From positions 1 to 27,168 of the forward strand of contig CADCQZ010000150.1 of NCBI GenBank assembly GCA_902803675.1: a DNA stretch of 27,168 nt, given 5' to 3'. Made by a program: the position numbers and the translations under genes. The notes beneath the pieces are model-generated. The model made no database searches. It was not told where the DNA came from and was given only the letters and a program-made list of their open reading frames with translations. This stretch comes from an uncultured Eubacteriales bacterium (GTDB taxonomy: Bacteria > Bacillota_A > Clostridia > Christensenellales > Aristaeellaceae). Numbering within the stretch: position 1 is the stretch's first letter; each line of letters begins with the position of its first letter. Positions 1 to 7,300 of the stretch are shown here, one piece after another.

Positions 1-153
1 CTGGGTGCAGGCTTCGGTGGTGATGGTGAAGCCCTGGGGCACCGGCAGGCCGATATTGGTCATTTCGGCCAGGTTGGCGCCTTTGCCCCCCAACAGATTG
101 CGCATGTCCTTGTTGCCTTCGCTGAAGAGGTAGACGAACTTTTTGGCTGGCAT
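1..153 (-). CDS. ppdK: Pyruvate, phosphate dikinase, N-terminal part (cut by window edge)
   Basis: Only the first 51 codons lie in the window; the gene continues past position 1. The product interconverts pyruvate, ATP and Pi with PEP, AMP and PPi in the cytosol, and in many anaerobes takes the place of pyruvate kinase in glycolysis. The visible residues carry the family N-terminus: a [10 protein letters not shown] start followed by [12 protein letters not shown] and then [14 protein letters not shown], the start of the ATP-grasp nucleotide-binding domain. The ATG at 153-151 is preceded on the minus strand by AAAGGAG about 8 nt upstream, which supports this start. A consensus-like promoter lies 70 nt upstream. 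The gene is transcribed away from degV. The call rests on a short fragment, but this N-terminus is highly characteristic. Confidence 0.93.
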   Translation of the reverse strand, partial: MPAKKFVYLFSEGNKDMRNLLGGKGANLAEMTNIGLPVPQGFTITTEACTQ

Positions 154-223
154 TTGCTTTTGCTCCTTTCGGGAAAAAAATCCACAAGTGAAATACTCGG
201 TCCTGCGACCGTGCTACGCGGAA

Positions 224-252
224 ATTATACAATGGCAGGGCCTTTTTGGCAA
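224..252 (-). promoter_or_regulatory. Predicted sigma-A promoter for ppdK
   Basis: On the minus strand the -35 box TTGCCA (252-247) and -10 box TATAAT (229-224) are separated by exactly 17 nt. Transcription would start near 217, giving a leader of about 65 nt before the ppdK ATG. The leader contains a small CGGTC/GACCG inverted repeat of unknown meaning. Confidence 0.75.
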
Positions 253-315
253 GTTTTTTCTGACGTCCGCTCCCCGCGGAACAGCGGAAAAAACAGGGAA
301 AAGAAGCTCATTCGG

Positions 316-344
316 TTGACGAAACACGCTGTTGAGTTTACAAT
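316..344 (+). promoter_or_regulatory. Predicted sigma-A promoter for degV
   Basis: The -35 box TTGACG (316-321) and -10 box TACAAT (339-344) have a 17-nt spacer. Transcription would start near 351, giving a leader of about 78 nt before the degV ATG. Together with the ppdK promoter this accounts for the 275-nt divergent intergenic region (154-428), where I see no credible gene. Confidence 0.75.
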
Positions 345-428
345 AAGCTAAGCGGGGTATACGCTCCGCTCAAGTACAGATCATGGGGACGGGCAAGGCC
401 GCCCGGTCCCGTGTCCGGAGGGGAAAAT

Positions 429-1319
429 ATGCGAGAAATGCCTTATGTGTTCATGACCGACAGCGACAGTGACCTGCCCTATCAGATCGCGGACGAGCGT
501 CAGATCCCGGTGATCAAAATGCCCTATGCCCTGGACGGCAAGGAGTATCTGGATGACAACGGCCGGTCCGGCGCGGCGGCACAGAAGGCGTTCTTCGACA
601 GGATGCGCGCCGGCTCCGTGCCCAGCACCAGCTGCCTGAGCATGCCCGATTACGTGGATTATTTCGAGCCCTGGCTGAAGGAAGGGAAGGATATCCTGTA
701 CGTGGCCTTTTCCAGCAACATGTCCGCCACGCTGCAGTATGCCCGTCAGGCGTGGGACGACCTGAGCATCCGCTATCCCGGCAGGCGCCTGGTCATCTCC
801 GACACCCTGTCCATCTCCAGCCCCATGACCCTGCTGATCGAAAAGGCCCACGACCTGTACCTTGAGGGCGCGTCCATGGACGAGGTGGATCAGTGGATCA
901 GGGACAACCGCATGCGCGCCCGCTGCTTCATGACGGTGGACAGCCTGGTCTATTTGAAGCGCGGCGGCCGCCTGAGCCCCACCAGCGCCTTCTTCGGCAC
1001 GATGCTGGATATCAAGCCCATCATCGTGATAGGCCGGGAGGGCAAGATGGACGCGGCGGAGAAGGCCAAGGGCCGGAAAAAGACCCTGCAGACCATCGTG
1101 GAAAGGACCGTCGAAAATATCGAGGATCCCACGGGGAAGACCATCATCCTGATGCACGCGGACGTGGAGGAGGAAGCGCTCAAGCTCCGGGACACGCTCC
1201 TGGAAAAGCTCCCCGGCCTCAAGGAGATCCGTGTGCAGATGATCGGGCCGGTGATCGGGTCCCACTGCGGGCCGGGCTCCCTGGCCTGCACCTTCATGGG
1301 GAAAGAAAGGCCGGTGTGA
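429..1319 (+). CDS. DegV family fatty-acid-binding protein
   Basis: This is a DegV family protein of 296 residues, close to the usual 280-300. DegV proteins bind a fatty acid and, in the FakB role, present it to the kinase FakA for phosphorylation; no FakA is visible here, so that role is inferred from the family. Visible signatures are the N-terminal MTDSDSDLPY stretch, the VPSTSCLS segment that contributes the lipid carboxylate site, SSNMSATLQYAR, VISDTLSIS, the SLVYLKRGGRLSP segment and a GPVIGSHCGPG motif near the C-terminus. The frame is open from a GTG at 411, but the ATG at 429 is preferred because a GGAGGGG Shine-Dalgarno at 417-423 sits 5 nt before it. The gene has its own promoter upstream and an intrinsic terminator just after the stop, so it is probably monocistronic. 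Confidence 0.92.
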   Translation: MREMPYVFMTDSDSDLPYQIADERQIPVIKMPYALDGKEYLDDNGRSGAAAQKAFFDRMRAGSVPSTSCLSMPDYVDYFEPWLKEGKDILYVAFSSNMSATLQYARQAWDDLSIRYPGRRLVISDTLSISSPMTLLIEKAHDLYLEGASMDEVDQWIRDNRMRARCFMTVDSLVYLKRGGRLSPTSAFFGTMLDIKPIIVIGREGKMDAAEKAKGRKKTLQTIVERTVENIEDPTGKTIILMHADVEEEALKLRDTLLEKLPGLKEIRVQMIGPVIGSHCGPGSLACTFMGKERPV

Positions 1320-1344
1320 CCGGATCCGGCGGAGCTGCTTTAAG

Positions 1345-1378
1345 GGGGGCCGGCGTCGAGCCGGCTCCCGTTTTCTTT
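1345..1378 (+). terminator. Intrinsic terminator after degV
   Basis: A 10-bp stem (1345-1354 with 1360-1369, one G-U pair) and a 5-nt loop are followed by TTTTCTTT at 1371-1378. It lies 25 nt after the degV stop and 24 nt before the next ORF, so the following transporter depends on readthrough or on a promoter I cannot see. Confidence 0.8.
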
Positions 1379-1401
1379 AAGGACGGTGTGCGGGAGGGAC
1401 C

Positions 1402-2799
1402 ATGATGCGGTCCAGGATCAAAGAGTATATCGGGACGAAGTCCTTTTACAGGTCCCTGATCTTCCTGGCTCTGCCGGTGATGCTGCAGAGCGGGCTGACC
1501 AACCTGGTGTCCCTTCTGGACAACCTGATGGTGGGCGCCGTGGGCACGGACCAGATGAACGGCGTGTCCATCGTCAACCAGTGCCTGTTCGTGTTCAATC
1601 TGTGCATCTTCGGCGGCCTGGGCGGCGTGGGGATCTTCACGGCCCAGTTCTACGGCAACGGGGACCATAAGGGCGTGCGGGACACTTTCCGCTTCAAGAT
1701 CCTCCTGGCCCTCGGGATATTCGCCGCGGGTCTTATAGTGCTGACTGTGTGGGGGAGGGATCTGATCGGGCTGTTCCTCCACGAGGGGGGAAGCACCGGG
1801 GATATGGCGGCCACCCTGGATCACGCCCAGGGGTATCTGAACGTGATGCTGCTGGGCCTCGCGCCCTTTGCCCTGCAGCAGGCTTACGCCTCCACCCTCC
1901 GGGAGTGCGGCGAGACCGCCCTGCCCATGAAGGCGGGCGTGGCGGCCATCCTGCTCAATCTGGTGCTCAACTGGTTCCTGATCGGCGGGCACTGGGGCGC
2001 GCCTGCCCTGGGAGCGGTGGGCGCCGCTGTCGCCACGGTGATCGCCCGTGTCCTGGAATGCGCGATCATCGTGATCTGGTGCCACCGGCACCATGAAAAG
2101 GCGGTCTTCGTGCCCGGGGCCTACAGGAGCCTGAGGATCCCCGGCGCCCTGGCGGGCAGGATCGTGTCCAAGGGCATGCCCCTTCTGATCAACGAGCTGC
2201 TCTGGTCCCTGGGCATGGCGGCCCTCACCCAGAGCTATTCCACCCGGGGCCTGGCGGTGGTGGCGGGCATGAATATCGCGTCCACCGTGTCCAACGTGTT
2301 CTCCATCATGTGGATGAGCATGGGCACGGCCGTGTCCATCATGGTGGGCCAGCAGTTGGGAGCGGGGGACTTCGAGCGGGTGAGGAGCACCCGGAAGCAG
2401 ATCGCGTCCTTCGCCGTGGTCTCCGCGGCGGCGGCGGGCCTTCTGCTCTTCCTGTCGGCGCCCCTGTTCCCCCGCCTGTACAACACCACGGACGAGGTCC
2501 GCGCCCTGGCCGTGGGCTTCCTCAGGGTCAGCGCCTGCGCGGCGCCCCTGTACGCCTACGGGCACACCACCTATTTCACCCTGCGGGCCGGGGGAAAGAC
2601 CTGGATCACCCTGCTGTTCGACAGCGCGTATGTCTGGCTGGTCAGGGTGGTGATCGTGCGGCTCCTGGTGGGCCTGACGGCACTGCCGGAGGTCACGATC
2701 TTCGCCCTGTGCGAGGGATCGGATCTGCTCAAGTGCGTGTTCGGCGCCGTGCTGATCGCCAAAGGCATCTGGATCAACAATATCGTGGAAGACGTATAG
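1402..2799 (+). CDS. MATE family efflux transporter
   Basis: The gene encodes a 465-residue polytopic membrane protein of the multidrug and toxin extrusion (MatE) family, which exports cationic drugs or metabolites using a Na+ or H+ gradient. The N-terminus has the family look: FLALPVMLQSGLTNLVSLLDN then LMVGAVGTDQMNGVSIVNQ, and the two-fold repeat recurs near LLINELLWSLGMAALTQSYS. About twelve hydrophobic segments are visible, and the length matches the family (440-470). Two adjacent ATGs (1402 and 1405) follow a GGGAGGG ribosome binding site at 1392-1397; the second gives the more usual spacing, so either may be used. The substrate cannot be told from sequence. The gene ends at a strong bidirectional terminator. 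It is unrelated at close range to the second MATE protein of the window, which carries an extra ATPase domain. Confidence 0.92.
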   Translation: MMRSRIKEYIGTKSFYRSLIFLALPVMLQSGLTNLVSLLDNLMVGAVGTDQMNGVSIVNQCLFVFNLCIFGGLGGVGIFTAQFYGNGDHKGVRDTFRFKILLALGIFAAGLIVLTVWGRDLIGLFLHEGGSTGDMAATLDHAQGYLNVMLLGLAPFALQQAYASTLRECGETALPMKAGVAAILLNLVLNWFLIGGHWGAPALGAVGAAVATVIARVLECAIIVIWCHRHHEKAVFVPGAYRSLRIPGALAGRIVSKGMPLLINELLWSLGMAALTQSYSTRGLAVVAGMNIASTVSNVFSIMWMSMGTAVSIMVGQQLGAGDFERVRSTRKQIASFAVVSAAAAGLLLFLSAPLFPRLYNTTDEVRALAVGFLRVSACAAPLYAYGHTTYFTLRAGGKTWITLLFDSAYVWLVRVVIVRLLVGLTALPEVTIFALCEGSDLLKCVFGAVLIAKGIWINNIVEDV

Positions 2800-2816
2800 C
2801 GTCTTTAAGCTCGATA

Positions 2817-2853
2817 AAACGCCCGGCACCGAAAATGACGGTGCCGGGCGTTT
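2817..2853. terminator. Bidirectional terminator between the convergent MATE gene and deoD
   Basis: A perfect 15-bp inverted repeat (2817-2831 with 2839-2853) has a 7-nt loop. Stem ends are AAA on one side and TTT on the other, so both strands read a GC-rich hairpin followed by a short U run. It lies between the two convergent stop codons. Confidence 0.88.
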
Positions 2854-2872
2854 CAAATATCCGTTCGCGCGC

Positions 2873-3571
2873 TTACGCGATCTCCAGGGCGATCTCCATC
2901 ATCTGGGTGAAGGTCTCCCGCACCTCCTGGGGCGTGCAGGAAAGGCCCGTGTAGGGGTCGTCGGAGATGGTGAGCAGGGTCAGGGCTTTTTTGCCGGCCT
3001 TCGCCGCGTTGAGGTACAGGGCGTAGGTCTCCATCTCCACGCAGAGCACGTGGAGCTTTTCCAGCACGGCGGCGTTTTTGCTCTCCGCGTAGAACACGTC
3101 GCTGGAAAAGATCGGGCCCACGTTCAGCGTCACGCCGATCTTCCTGGCGGCTTCCGCGGCGTCGCACAGCATGCCGAAATCGGCGCACGGGGCCAGCACC
3201 CCGTTGAACCCCAGGTCGTTCCCGTAGGCGGAATTGCTGTAGGCGCTCATGGCGGCTACCACGGACCGGATCTTCAATCCCCGGTCGATCATCCCGGCGC
3301 TGCCGACGCGGATGATCTTTTCCACCCCGTAGAAATTGTACAGCTCATAGGAATAGATGCCGATGGAAGGCATCCCCATCCCGGAAGCCATGACGCTCAC
3401 GGGCTTGTCGTTGTAAGTGCCCGTGTAGCCCTGGATGCCCCGCACGTTGTTCACAAGGCGCGGTTCCTTCAGGAAGGTCTCGGCGATGAATTTGGCCCGG
3501 AGGGGATCCCCCGGCATCAGGACGGTGGGCGCGAAATCCCCGGCTTCGGCGGTGTTGTGCAGTGTGGCCAT
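2873..3571 (-). CDS. deoD: Purine-nucleoside phosphorylase, DeoD type
   Basis: This cytosolic enzyme splits purine (deoxy)nucleosides with phosphate to give the free base and (deoxy)ribose 1-phosphate in purine salvage. The 232-residue length matches the hexameric bacterial DeoD class. Signatures are the N-terminal AEAGDFAPTVLMPGDPLRAK with the phosphate-binding Gly and Arg, the VGSAGMI segment, the ribose-site VEMETYALY and the ISDDPYTG stretch holding the catalytic Asp, followed by an Arg in EVRETF. The ATG at 3571 has AGGAGG upstream with good spacing. It is the last gene of the pduL-queH-deoD unit, 15 nt after queH, and ends at the shared bidirectional terminator. The three genes of this unit have no obvious pathway link. 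Confidence 0.96.
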   Translation of the reverse strand: MATLHNTAEAGDFAPTVLMPGDPLRAKFIAETFLKEPRLVNNVRGIQGYTGTYNDKPVSVMASGMGMPSIGIYSYELYNFYGVEKIIRVGSAGMIDRGLKIRSVVAAMSAYSNSAYGNDLGFNGVLAPCADFGMLCDAAEAARKIGVTLNVGPIFSSDVFYAESKNAAVLEKLHVLCVEMETYALYLNAAKAGKKALTLLTISDDPYTGLSCTPQEVRETFTQMMEIALEIA

Positions 3572-3586
3572 GGTCGGTCCTCCTGT

Positions 3587-4195
3587 TTATTCTTCTTCCG
3601 GGCGCATGGAGTACACGCACCCGCAGTAGTTCTGACGGTAAAGGCCGTGTTCCCGGCTGATCTCAAGGCTGCGCAGGTAGCCGTCCCGCTTTTTGAAATC
3701 CGACGGAAGGTACCGGACGTGATAGATCTCCCCGGCGTTTTCGCCCTCCCGGTTCACGTTGTCGACGTTCTTGTGGGGGCTCACGGTCAGGGTCGTGGTG
3801 AAAAAGTCGAAACGTCCTTCCGCCGCGGCCCGGGCCGTCGCCTCCAAGCGGAGGCGGAAGCACTTCACGCAGCGCGCGCCGCCCTCCGGCTCGTCTTCGA
3901 GCCCTTTGACGGCGCTGTAGTAATCCCCGCTGTCCCATTCCCCGAGGATCATGGGCACCCTGACGGGCAGCTCCGCCAGCAGGCGCTCCTGCTCTCGGGC
4001 CCGTTTGACATATTCCTCATAGGGCGCGATGTTGGGGTTGTAGTAGAACAGCGTCACATCGAAAAAGTCCCACAGCTTCTCCAGGACGGAGCCTGAGCAG
4101 GGACCGCAGCAGGAGTGGAGCAGCAGCCGGGGCTTTTCTCCCTCCGGCAGGCCGCGGATGATCTCGAGCATCCGGGCGTCATAGTTGATCTTCAT
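3587..4195 (-). CDS. queH: Epoxyqueuosine reductase QueH
   Basis: QueH reduces epoxyqueuosine to queuosine in the wobble base of GUN-anticodon tRNAs and is the Fe-S alternative to cobalamin-dependent QueG. The 202-residue protein shows the family Cys clusters: HSCCGPCS near the N-terminus, ARCVKCFRLRLE in the middle and NYCGCVYSM at the C-terminus, together with FYYNPNIAPYEEY and TTTLTVSPHKN. The frame stays open upstream to 4360, but that extension is basic, low in family likeness and runs through the upstream gene, so I place the start at the ATG 4195-4193 (MKINYDARML), where homologues start. No clear Shine-Dalgarno precedes it; a 9-bp inverted repeat lies 17 nt upstream instead. It is the middle gene of the pduL-queH-deoD unit. 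Confidence 0.92.
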   Translation of the reverse strand: MKINYDARMLEIIRGLPEGEKPRLLLHSCCGPCSGSVLEKLWDFFDVTLFYYNPNIAPYEEYVKRAREQERLLAELPVRVPMILGEWDSGDYYSAVKGLEDEPEGGARCVKCFRLRLEATARAAAEGRFDFFTTTLTVSPHKNVDNVNREGENAGEIYHVRYLPSDFKKRDGYLRSLEISREHGLYRQNYCGCVYSMRPEEE

Positions 4196-4212
4196 GGCGT
4201 ATTGATACAAGT

Positions 4213-4243
4213 ATCCCGCGGTCTTTTTTACGGGCCGCGGGAT
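4213..4243 (-). other. Inverted repeat between pduL and queH
   Basis: A perfect 9-bp inverted repeat (4213-4221 with 4235-4243) encloses a 13-nt loop. In the direction of transcription it is not followed by a U run, so it is not a standard terminator. It occupies most of the 56-nt gap and ends 17 nt before a queH start that lacks a ribosome binding site. It could be an mRNA processing or stability element, or part of translational control of queH. Confidence 0.45.
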
Positions 4244-4251
4244 CGTCAGGC

Positions 4252-4830
4252 TTATTTCTTCAGGATGATCTCGCCCATGGTGCCGGGGGCGACGCAGCCG
4301 GCGTTGCTCTCGTCGGTATCGATGTGCATGGCCAGCGCGTAGGAATCGCTCACGCGGCACACCACGTCATCGAACACCAGGGAGCGCCCGTTGGAATCGA
4401 TGCGCACCATCACTTCGTCCTTGTCCTTCACGCCGAAGGCTTCGGCGTCGGCCTTGGTCATATGCACGTGACGCTTGGCGGCGATGACGCCTTCCTTGAC
4501 TTCCACTTCGCCGCAGGGGCCGATCAGCTTGCACGCGCCGGCACCTTCCAGATCACCGCTCTCCCGGACGGGGGCGCTGACGCCGATGGCGCGGGCGTCG
4601 GTCAGGCTCAGCTCCACCTGGGTGGCCTTGCGGACGGGGCCCAGGATGCTCACGCCGGGCAGGGACTTTTTGCTGCCGACCACTTCCACCCGCTCCTCGC
4701 TGGCGTACTGGCCGGGCTGGGACAGCATCTTCTTGACATGGAGCTCATAGCCCTTGCCGAACAGGGTCTCCAGATCTTCCTGAGTCACATGCACGTGGCG
4801 CGCGCTGGTTTCCACCAATACTTTGCCCAT
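4252..4830 (-). CDS. pduL: Phosphate propanoyltransferase, PduL type
   Basis: PduL exchanges CoA and phosphate on acyl groups (propanoyl-CoA or acetyl-CoA to the acyl phosphate) and is unrelated in fold to Pta. The 192-residue protein has both PduL repeats, with the zinc-binding motifs SARHVHVT (His12, His14) and AKRHVHMT (His121, His123), and the conserved AMHIDTDESNAG segment (His169). It starts directly with the first domain and lacks the amphipathic N-terminal encapsulation peptide of microcompartment PduL. No shell-protein gene is in view, so a free cytosolic role in acetate or propionate metabolism alongside an acetate kinase elsewhere is the likely inference. The ATG at 4830 follows AAAGGAGGG. 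The gene leads a unit with queH and deoD from a strong promoter. Confidence 0.94.
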   Translation of the reverse strand: MGKVLVETSARHVHVTQEDLETLFGKGYELHVKKMLSQPGQYASEERVEVVGSKKSLPGVSILGPVRKATQVELSLTDARAIGVSAPVRESGDLEGAGACKLIGPCGEVEVKEGVIAAKRHVHMTKADAEAFGVKDKDEVMVRIDSNGRSLVFDDVVCRVSDSYALAMHIDTDESNAGCVAPGTMGEIILKK

Positions 4831-4862
4831 TTGAGATAACCCTCCTTTGTGTCATTATACAT

Positions 4863-4891
4863 ATTATACTCGATTCTGCCCGTGAATGCAA
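4863..4891 (-). promoter_or_regulatory. Predicted sigma-A promoter for pduL-queH-deoD
   Basis: On the minus strand -35 TTGCAT (4891-4886) and -10 TATAAT (4868-4863) are 17 nt apart. A second TATAAT lies at 4859-4854, immediately downstream, without a matching -35. The start would be near 4856 or just below it, giving a short leader holding only the ribosome binding site. Confidence 0.75.
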
Positions 4892-4991
4892 CCGCGATCG
4901 GCCGAATTGCCCAGGCTGAGCCGGCCCTGACGGACAAAAGTCCATAATGTATTTAAAATGCTCTGGATTTCGTATTCAGGTATACAGCACT

Positions 4992-5019
4992 TTGTTTTTT
5001 TGCCGGGTTGGTGTATAAT
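4992..5019 (+). promoter_or_regulatory. Predicted promoter for ald-serC-serA
   Basis: A perfect -10 TATAAT lies at 5014-5019; the best -35 is the weak TTGTTT at 4992-4997 with a 16-nt spacer. The leader would be about 30 nt. With the pduL promoter it fills the 225-nt divergent region 4831-5055, where I see no gene. Confidence 0.6.
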
Positions 5020-5055
5020 CTAAACTCAATCTGTGCTGGAAAGGCGGTATCCCGT

Positions 5056-6165
5056 ATGAAGATCGGCTGCGTGAAGGAGATCAAGAACAACGAGTTCCGT
5101 GTGGGGCTCACGCCGGATAACGTCAGGGCGTACGTTTCCGCCGGGCACCATGTGTATATGGAAAAGGGCGCGGGCGTCGGCTCGGGCTTTTCCGACAACG
5201 AATATGTGGACGCCGGGGCGTCCCTCATCGACAACGCCGCCGATGTGTGGCACCTGGTGGACATGATGATCAAGGTGAAGGAGCCCCTGGAGTGCGAATA
5301 CCCCCTGTTCCACGACGGGCTGATCCTGTACACCTACCTGCACCTGGCGGCGGACAAGGCGCAGATGGACGCGCTGCTGAAAGGGAAGGTCAAGGCCGTG
5401 GCCTATGAGACCATCCAGGAAAAGGACCGCTCCCTGCCCTGCCTGGCGCCGATGTCCCAGATCGCCGGCAGGCTCTCCATCCAGGAGGGCGCCAAGTATC
5501 TTGAAAAGAAATTCGGCGGCGAGGGGATCCTTCTGGCGGGCGTGCCCGGCACCCCGAAGGCCAACGTGGTCATCCTGGGCGGCGGTACCGTGGGCATGAA
5601 CGCCTGCAAGATCGCCGTGGGCATGGGGGCCAACGTGACCATCCTGGACGTGAACCTCAAGCGCCTGGAGGAGCTGGACAATCTGTTCGGCGCCCATATC
5701 CAGACCCTCGTGTCCACGGACAGCAATATCGAGCGGGTGATCCCTTTCGCGGACCTGGTGATCGGCTCCGTGCTGATCCCCGGCGGCGCCACCCCGAAGC
5801 TCTTCAAGCGCAAATATCTGTCCGAGATGAAGCCCGGCGCGGTGTTCGTGGACGTGGCCATCGACCAGGGCGGCTGCGGGGAGAGCTCCCACACCACCAC
5901 CCATGACGATCCGGTCTACATCCAGGAGGGCGTGGTCCATTACTGCGTGGGCAATATGCCCGGCGCCGTGCCCAGAACGTCCACCATCGCCCTGACCAAC
6001 GCCACGCTCAAATACGGGCTCATGATCGCCGACAAGGGCCTGGAGGCGGCCTGCGCCGATGATGCGGTGGCGTCCGGCGTGAACTGTTACTGCGGGAAGC
6101 TCACGAATAAAAACGTGGCGGACGCTCACGGGTATGAGTACACCGACTTAAAGTCCCTGATCTGA
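5056..6165 (+). CDS. ald: Alanine dehydrogenase
   Basis: Alanine dehydrogenase converts L-alanine and NAD+ reversibly to pyruvate, ammonia and NADH in the cytosol. The 369-residue protein has the family length and residues at their usual positions: Arg15 in the pyruvate site, Lys75 in VKEPL, His96 in YTYLHLA and Asp270 in VDVAIDQGG. The Rossmann motif GGGTVG lies at 175-180, and the HTTTHDDPVY and CVGNMPGAVPRTST segments follow. The frame is open from 5008, but the ATG at 5056 (MKIGCVKEIK) is the family start and has AAGGCGG 8 nt upstream. The upstream extension would cross the -10 box. It leads the ald-serC-serA unit, which suggests linked handling of pyruvate, alanine and serine. Confidence 0.96.
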   Translation: MKIGCVKEIKNNEFRVGLTPDNVRAYVSAGHHVYMEKGAGVGSGFSDNEYVDAGASLIDNAADVWHLVDMMIKVKEPLECEYPLFHDGLILYTYLHLAADKAQMDALLKGKVKAVAYETIQEKDRSLPCLAPMSQIAGRLSIQEGAKYLEKKFGGEGILLAGVPGTPKANVVILGGGTVGMNACKIAVGMGANVTILDVNLKRLEELDNLFGAHIQTLVSTDSNIERVIPFADLVIGSVLIPGGATPKLFKRKYLSEMKPGAVFVDVAIDQGGCGESSHTTTHDDPVYIQEGVVHYCVGNMPGAVPRTSTIALTNATLKYGLMIADKGLEAACADDAVASGVNCYCGKLTNKNVADAHGYEYTDLKSLI

Positions 6166-6203
6166 TCATGATCGGGAAGTAAAACAGAGGATCGAGGTCA
6201 TCC

Positions 6204-7289
6204 ATGGACAGGGTATACAATTTCGCGGCGGGGCCCGCGGTGATGCCGGAGGAGGCCCTGCGCAGGGCCGCCGGTGAGATGCTTTCCTACGGCGGCAGCG
6301 GCATGTCCGTGATGGAGATGAGCCATCGCAGCGCCGCTTATCAGGCGATATTCGACCGCGCGGTCAGCCTCTTCCGGGAGCTGATGGGCGTGCCGGAGGG
6401 ATACGAGGTGCTCCTTCTGCAGGGCGGCGCCACCGGGCAGTTCGCGGCGGTGCCCATGAACCTGCTCAAGGGCTTCGCCTGCTATCTGGACAGCGGGCAT
6501 TTCGCCCATACGGCCATGAAGGAAGCGGGAAAATACGGGGACGCGCGCTGCGCCGCGTCCACCCGGGAAGAGGGCTACCGCCGGGTGCCCGGGCAGGACG
6601 AGATCCGCTGCGATCCCGGCGCCGATTACCTGTATTACACCACCAACAACACCATCTACGGCACCCGCTTTCCCTATGTGCCCTCCTGCGGCAGCGTGCC
6701 CCTGGTGGCGGACATGTCGTCCAACATCCTGTCCGAGCCCTGCGACGTGAGCCGTTACGGCGTGATCTTCGCGGGCGCCCAGAAGAACATCGGCCCCGCC
6801 GGGCTCACCCTGGTGATCGTGCGCCGTGATCTTCTGGGACGCGCCTCGGCCATGACGCCCGCGGTGTTCAACTGGACCGTGATGGCGGACAAGGGCAGCA
6901 TGCTCAACACCCCGCCCACCTACGCCATCTATATGGCGGGCCTGTGCCTTGAGTGGCTCAGGGATCAGGGCGGCGTTCAGGCTATCTGGCAGCGCAACAG
7001 GGAAAAAGCCGCGATGCTCTACGAGGTGCTGGACGACAGCGCCCTTTACAGGCCCGTGGCGGATAAAGCCAGCCGTTCCCTGATGAACGTCACCTTCAGG
7101 ACGGGGGACGACGATCTGGACGCCCGGTTCGTGAAGGAAGCCGCCGCCCAGGGGCTGGTGAGCCTGAAGGGGCACCGCCTGGCGGGCGGCATGCGGGCCA
7201 GCATCTACAACGCCATGCCCGTGGAGGGCGTCAAAAAGCTCGTCGGGTTCATGAAGAAGTTCGAATACGATAATCACATCACGCGATAG
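6204..7289 (+). CDS. serC: Phosphoserine aminotransferase
   Basis: SerC is a PLP enzyme that transfers the amino group of glutamate to 3-phosphohydroxypyruvate, the second step of serine synthesis, and can also serve in the vitamin B6 pathway. The 361-residue protein starts with the typical YNFAAGPAVMPEEAL, then SGMSVMEMSHRS (Arg42 for substrate carboxylate), LLQGGATGQF, TTNNTIYGT, and the PLP-binding lysine in AGAQKNIGPAG (Lys194). The ATG at 6204 has a GAGG-type ribosome binding site about 6 nt upstream. The gene lies 38 nt after ald and 11 nt before serA, and its product takes the product of SerA. Confidence 0.96.
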   Translation: MDRVYNFAAGPAVMPEEALRRAAGEMLSYGGSGMSVMEMSHRSAAYQAIFDRAVSLFRELMGVPEGYEVLLLQGGATGQFAAVPMNLLKGFACYLDSGHFAHTAMKEAGKYGDARCAASTREEGYRRVPGQDEIRCDPGADYLYYTTNNTIYGTRFPYVPSCGSVPLVADMSSNILSEPCDVSRYGVIFAGAQKNIGPAGLTLVIVRRDLLGRASAMTPAVFNWTVMADKGSMLNTPPTYAIYMAGLCLEWLRDQGGVQAIWQRNREKAAMLYEVLDDSALYRPVADKASRSLMNVTFRTGDDDLDARFVKEAAAQGLVSLKGHRLAGGMRASIYNAMPVEGVKKLVGFMKKFEYDNHITR

Positions 7290-7300
7290 GAGGATCAGCC

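Noticed and set aside
154..351. A 65-codon plus-strand frame upstream of degV
   Set aside because: It runs through the ppdK promoter and the degV promoter, has no ribosome binding site, and its residues resemble no protein family.
411..428. GTG start for degV at 411
   Set aside because: The Shine-Dalgarno at 417-423 lies downstream of this codon and is well placed for the ATG at 429.
4196..4360. N-terminal extension of QueH up to 4360
   Set aside because: The extra 55 residues are Arg/His-rich, overlap the end of pduL in another frame and cross the inverted repeat; homologues start at the MKINYD position.
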